Source: Micavibrio_C sp046294845
GTDB taxonomy: Bacteria; Pseudomonadota; Alphaproteobacteria; Micavibrionales; Micavibrionaceae
NCBI GenBank assembly: GCA_046294845.1
Contig: JBKBNU010000001.1
Location: 2,170,001 to 2,234,000, forward strand
Direction: 5' to 3'
DNA length: 64,000 bases
In this document: positions 60,180 through 64,000 of the stretch, piece after piece
Numbering within the stretch: the first letter of the stretch is position 1
Layout of the letters: the number at the start of each line of letters is the position of its first letter
Translations under genes and position numbers: made by a program
Notes under the pieces: model-generated
The model's database searches: none
Told to the model about the DNA's origin: nothing
What the model saw: only the letters and a program-made list of their open reading frames with translations

Positions 60180-61211
60180 CTAGATTTCCAAGGCAAACTG
60201 ACGGGATTTGGCAGGCTTATCGTTGACCAATCCGGCCAGACGCAGCAGATCAGCCGATGTCAGCTGATTTTTATCGTTGAGCGTCATAGTCAGTGTATGG
60301 ATAACATCACCCGAACGGGCGTCCTGCTCCGTCTTTAATCTGACAGCCCCCATCAGCAAATAGGTGCCGGGTTCGGAGATCAAACGGGCAATTTCACCTT
60401 TCTGCGGTCCTTCAATAAAGGCCCGCTGATAAACATAATGGCTATTACCCTGCTGATCCCGCCCCAGATTGATACGGGCAGGCTGGGCGCAGAGAGCCTG
60501 CATCCGGTTCTTTTCCTGCTTGCGCATATCAAATTCCATCAGCACCAGCATCGGGTTACCAAATTCTGTCAGACGGTTCACAAGGTAACCAAAGCGCGCC
60601 TCCTGCGGACGTTTCTTCTTGCCTTGGGCATAGGCATGGCGAATGAAAAAGTCTTTCCACTCTATCTGTGCATCACCATTGACGATAACGGCCTTACGCA
60701 AACGCTCTTTATTCTCTTTGCGCATCAGACGCAGGAAATCATTAGCACCGCGCACACTAAAAGGCTCACGGCTGGCCAGTTCAGGGTCATTGATCATGAT
60801 TTTCTTATCAGGACGGCGCGCGTAAAGACGGGACTTCACATTGAACTGTTCTTTCAAATGTCCTGTATTGATATGAATCCGGTAACCTTTGGTCAGATCA
60901 TATTCTGTCGGATCGCGTTCTTCATCAAGGCGTAGCGGCACAGTACACTCGGCATCATGGGCCAAACGACGGTTACTGGCGAAGTGCGGACGGGGCCCAC
61001 GCAGATTATCACCACTGATTGTTTCGCTGCCTTTGCGGAAATGGACAGGGGCGTCACAGCAAATGCATTTCAGCTTACCCTTATGGACAGCCTCATCATA
61101 ATGGGTCGCGCCAAACTGCAACCGCGTTCCCGGCAGTTGAATTCTCTGGGTTTCACCTGTCGGCGAAGTATAACGGGCTTCGGGCATTGCCAGCCCCGAT
61201 GTTGACAGCAT
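60180..61211 (-). CDS. Hypothetical protein with CoiA-like Cys/His motif
   Basis: 343 residues, soluble, very basic in the middle. Near the N-terminus LKCICCDAPVHFRKG is followed by RPHFASNRRLAHDAEC, a C-x2-C...HF(A)...H-x3-C arrangement like the N-terminal zinc-binding motif of competence protein CoiA. The rest has no recognised domain, though it contains an aromatic FFIRHAY stretch and many charged residues. A strong GGAGGGG box is 4 nt before the ATG. Stands alone between odhB and the PepSY protein gene. Confidence 0.65.
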   Translation of the reverse strand: MLSTSGLAMPEARYTSPTGETQRIQLPGTRLQFGATHYDEAVHKGKLKCICCDAPVHFRKGSETISGDNLRGPRPHFASNRRLAHDAECTVPLRLDEERDPTEYDLTKGYRIHINTGHLKEQFNVKSRLYARRPDKKIMINDPELASREPFSVRGANDFLRLMRKENKERLRKAVIVNGDAQIEWKDFFIRHAYAQGKKKRPQEARFGYLVNRLTEFGNPMLVLMEFDMRKQEKNRMQALCAQPARINLGRDQQGNSHYVYQRAFIEGPQKGEIARLISEPGTYLLMGAVRLKTEQDARSGDVIHTLTMTLNDKNQLTSADLLRLAGLVNDKPAKSRQFALEI

Positions 61212-61264
61212 AATCCCCTCCTGTTCAACTTCGGCAACATTATTATGTTAATTAATGATCCCTG

Positions 61265-62623
61265 TCAATCTTTACGGGTACTTTTTAACCTTAAAATCAG
61301 TCCCATAACAGTAGCTGCCAAAGCCAGCATGATAAAAAAGACCATTAAGCCATCCCGCAGGGCATTTTTATATGGCCCTTTACCCATGATCTTCTCCCCT
61401 ATCCCGTCCAGAGATTGCCATTTATGCAGGCGGCTGAAGCTCCATGTTTCGGCAATATTCAACGGGCTGATACGGGCAGAAATCACCCCTGTCAGGCTTT
61501 CAACAAAGACCAGTTCATTCCCTGTATCTACCCGCCAGACCGGAAGGCGCTTATAAGCAAAGCCATATTCATCACTAAAACCCGTGACCTTGCTGATAGA
61601 AAGAGGAGCAGACGGGAACAGGGAACTTACAAAAGCTTCATCCCCGTGCAACACCGCCCCTTTTCCCTTTATGGGATTATACGTTGTTTCATCACCCTGT
61701 CTGATACGCCACCAATATTGGCCCTCATAACTGACAAGGCGAATATCATCTGCTTTACTGGCAGGATTGTTTTGCAATTGCGCAGAACCGACAGGCATAA
61801 CGTTAGCACTATGATCACCATAGAGTAGTGGTGATTGCACCAGCAAATGGAACAAGCCGCTGACCGGAAACACCATCAAGGGAATGAGGGCGCCATAGGC
61901 CAGAATGCGATGAAATTTGCGCACACCTTTACGGCAGCCCCGTAACCTGACCAGCATATAAAGCCCTGCAAGTGTCATCAGGATAATGGTTCCCACCAAT
62001 ACCCCCGTAAAAGTCAGACGCAAGCCTTCCCATTGATCAAGCCAGCTTCCTGTATGAACAATCTGGAACAATGTCTGGAGAATGATTTTACGACGGTCAG
62101 TGATCGTCCCCAAACGGTCTGTACCCGTATCGACGTAAACATGAAGATGACGGCGATCTTCGAAATCAACCCGCCAGACAGGCAGATAGCGATTGATATA
62201 GGTATAACGTGAATCAAAAGTCGTGATTAAAACCGCCCCCGCGATTTTTTCATTCGGCAATCCGGCATAATGCCGCGCCAACATAATCGCCCGTTCATGA
62301 TCGGCACCGTCTATAAGCTGATCTGCTTTCAGATCAAGATAAAGACGTTCGGGCTGATCCGCTACAGTGATCTGCAGGACAGAACCGATTAAACGCAAAC
62401 CCGTTACCTGATTGATGTTATGCCGGATCAAAAGCGCCCCTATATTCTCGTCCGGTGGCACAGATAAATCCGTAGCCGCTGGCGGTATGAACGATGCCGA
62501 TCGTGGATTGGTCCATGTCATCAGCGGATGCAGCAAGCCGCTTATCCCCCATAGAATAACAGCACATCCGGCCACCAGAGCCAGACGACGATGCCACAGA
62601 ATGATGGCGGCTTTACTGATCAT
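61265..62623 (-). CDS. PepSY-associated membrane protein (PiuB-like)
   Basis: 452 residues with an N-terminal helix (LALVAGCAVILWGISGLLHPL), a PepSY-type periplasmic part, and helices near 220, 250 and the C-terminus. Typical of iron-uptake-associated PepSY_TM proteins often found with TonB-dependent receptors. The gene starts 18 bp after the end of the TonB receptor gene upstream, so the two are likely cotranscribed. A ferric reductase or peptidase-inhibitor role is uncertain. Confidence 0.83.
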   Translation of the reverse strand: MISKAAIILWHRRLALVAGCAVILWGISGLLHPLMTWTNPRSASFIPPAATDLSVPPDENIGALLIRHNINQVTGLRLIGSVLQITVADQPERLYLDLKADQLIDGADHERAIMLARHYAGLPNEKIAGAVLITTFDSRYTYINRYLPVWRVDFEDRRHLHVYVDTGTDRLGTITDRRKIILQTLFQIVHTGSWLDQWEGLRLTFTGVLVGTIILMTLAGLYMLVRLRGCRKGVRKFHRILAYGALIPLMVFPVSGLFHLLVQSPLLYGDHSANVMPVGSAQLQNNPASKADDIRLVSYEGQYWWRIRQGDETTYNPIKGKGAVLHGDEAFVSSLFPSAPLSISKVTGFSDEYGFAYKRLPVWRVDTGNELVFVESLTGVISARISPLNIAETWSFSRLHKWQSLDGIGEKIMGKGPYKNALRDGLMVFFIMLALAATVMGLILRLKSTRKD

Positions 62624-62642
62624 CTTCTTCCTATCCCTTTTC

Positions 62643-64000
62643 TTAGAATTTCAGACTAAGGCCGCCATAAATGGCACGCCCCTCACCGGGATAGAACACA
62701 TTGGTGGCCGCTGTGCGCGCATCCGTCACCGTACTGAAGGTCGAGATATATCGCTCGTCCGTCAGGTTACGGGCATCAAGGAACAGATTGACGCCGTTAA
62801 CCGGTTCCCAGCCCGCTTTCAAATGAGGAATAAGATAGGCATCTGATTTCAGCGTATTGGCAAAATCCACCCATGCCGCTTCCGGTACCCACTCAATAGC
62901 AGGCTCAATATAAAACTGGTTACGTTCATAACGGGCCGAGAATTTGATTTGGTGCGGTGGCGCACCTGCGATATCGTTATCACCGAACTGGCTGTCACCA
63001 TCGAAATAAAAATCATTGAGGTTATAGACCATATTGAATGTCAGTAGTTTCCACGGATTCCATGCCACACCGATTTCCAAACCCTGATGGATTGTATCAT
63101 CGGCATTAAAGGTCGAAGCCGGAATATCCGCACCCGTAGTATATTGCAGCATCTCATCCTTGATCCATGAACGGTAGGCTGTCGCATCCCATGCCCACTC
63201 CTTGTAAGAACCACGGGAACCAATCTCGGCTGTCCATGATTTTTGCGCTTTGACCGGCACAAAACCGACAACAGCGCCCTGCACCAGTTCTGAGTAAGTC
63301 GGTGCTTCAGTGCTGCGTGTCAGACCGGCAAAAATTTCTGTTTCCGGCTTTATTTGCCAGAGAACCCCTAGCTTTGGATTAAGACTGCTATAAGTCTTAT
63401 CCGCATCATTCGTAGAGTTGCGATGATCTTCATAATCACGTTTGGCAATATTTCCCTGTAAGCCTGTGATCAGTTGCCATGCGTCACTCACAAACAAACG
63501 GTTTTCGCCATAAAACTCATAATTGACAGCTTTTTGTCTGGCATCCGATGTCAGGTTGCCGCGATTGCCCTGCACGTTCACATAGCGGTCGGCATTATTC
63601 ACACCGCGCCCGGCATTCAGACCCAGAACGGATTCGTTCTTTTTGTTTCCTAAAAGCCACACAGTGTTATATCGGCCAAACGCACCAATATCGACCGAGT
63701 CCTGATCGATTACCTGAAAAATCGGGTGATACAGGGTTTTGTCGTTGATATATCCGCCCAATTCAACACGCTGGTTACCATCTAGAAGAACCGTTGTTTT
63801 ATTGGCCAGACGCAAAGAACGGATATTGCGTTCATAATCGCCTGTCTTGTTTATAGCTGCGACTGTCTTGGGTTCATTCAAAGCTTGGGTCTTGGTGAGC
63901 GTGCCCGGCACTTCCTGCTTGATATCATTCCATGACACATAAAAACGTGTTTCAACATCGTGATTGAACAGATAACCGATATTGCCGTTAAAGCGGGTAT
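62643..64000 (-). CDS. TonB-dependent receptor (C-terminal part, 5' end outside window)
   Basis: About 450 C-terminal residues of an outer-membrane TonB-dependent receptor: repeated amphipathic strands of the 22-stranded barrel, such as RVELGGYIND, NLFLDARNLTDERY near the end, and the terminal aromatic GLSLKF needed for assembly by BAM. The plug domain and TonB box lie beyond the window; codons at the edge continue in frame. Probably imports an iron chelate, since the PepSY protein gene follows. Confidence 0.9.
   Translation of the reverse strand, partial: TRFNGNIGYLFNHDVETRFYVSWNDIKQEVPGTLTKTQALNEPKTVAAINKTGDYERNIRSLRLANKTTVLLDGNQRVELGGYINDKTLYHPIFQVIDQDSVDIGAFGRYNTVWLLGNKKNESVLGLNAGRGVNNADRYVNVQGNRGNLTSDARQKAVNYEFYGENRLFVSDAWQLITGLQGNIAKRDYEDHRNSTNDADKTYSSLNPKLGVLWQIKPETEIFAGLTRSTEAPTYSELVQGAVVGFVPVKAQKSWTAEIGSRGSYKEWAWDATAYRSWIKDEMLQYTTGADIPASTFNADDTIHQGLEIGVAWNPWKLLTFNMVYNLNDFYFDGDSQFGDNDIAGAPPHQIKFSARYERNQFYIEPAIEWVPEAAWVDFANTLKSDAYLIPHLKAGWEPVNGVNLFLDARNLTDERYISTFSTVTDARTAATNVFYPGEGRAIYGGLSLKF

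Overview
The window reads as a stretch of an alphaproteobacterial chromosome of roughly 50 % GC with dense genes on both strands. Evidence for this: an F1 ATP synthase operon in the order atpH-A-G-D-C without the F0 genes, a DUF484-xerC pair, map near radC, odhB and lpd on the same strand, a Zur-type Fur protein, and small DUF486 and TraX membrane proteins. I cannot name the genus; a Micavibrio-like or Rhodospirillales-like lineage is only a guess. I see no prophage, insertion sequence or CRISPR array. The single RNA gene I can support is tRNA-Leu(UAA).

Layout. 0-6.5 kb: left-truncated uvrC, a pentapeptide-repeat protein, tRNA-Leu, a GH13 glucosidase, small membrane or secreted proteins and a CinA-type MoaB-fold protein. 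6.5-12 kb: map, a hypothetical gene, radC-purB (overlapping), an iron-storage pair bfr/bfd with Fur-box-like sites, and an exported cyclophilin. 12-20 kb: a branched-chain amino acid dehydrogenase with three phased direct repeats upstream, a TetR regulator, and several exported or membrane hypotheticals. 20-28 kb: uvrB, an exported thioredoxin-NHL protein, a translationally coupled M29 aminopeptidase and nitroreductase, a Tat-exported hypothetical, and a class II lysS. 28-34.5 kb: a histone-H1-like Lys/Ala protein, a pilin-like protein, a DinG-type helicase and a catalytically degenerate chorismate-binding protein.

34.5-40.6 kb holds the F1 operon. It is unusual: an exported PAP2 phosphatase gene sits between atpG and atpD, and an amphi-Trp gene sits between atpD and atpC, both with tight or overlapping junctions. 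40.7-49.4 kb: TraX-like protein, DUF1826-like protein, priA, transaldolase, two adjacent genes built from three copies of one unrecognised module, zur, DUF484-xerC. 49.4-52.4 kb: a MacAB/DevBCA-like ABC exporter operon.

52.4-60 kb: lpd and odhB (2-oxoglutarate dehydrogenase E3 and E2) flank what looks like a nucleotide and nucleobase cluster: a 913-residue protein with a C-terminal LOG phosphoribohydrolase domain, a fungal-type cytosine deaminase, and a divergent protein with one intact and one zinc-ligand-less deaminase domain; dgkA follows. 60-64 kb: a Cys/His-motif hypothetical protein, then a PepSY membrane protein and the C-terminal part of a TonB-dependent receptor, probably for iron uptake.

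The most interesting items are the extra genes inside the ATP synthase operon, the chorismate-binding pseudoenzyme, the LOG/deaminase cluster and the three-copy module.
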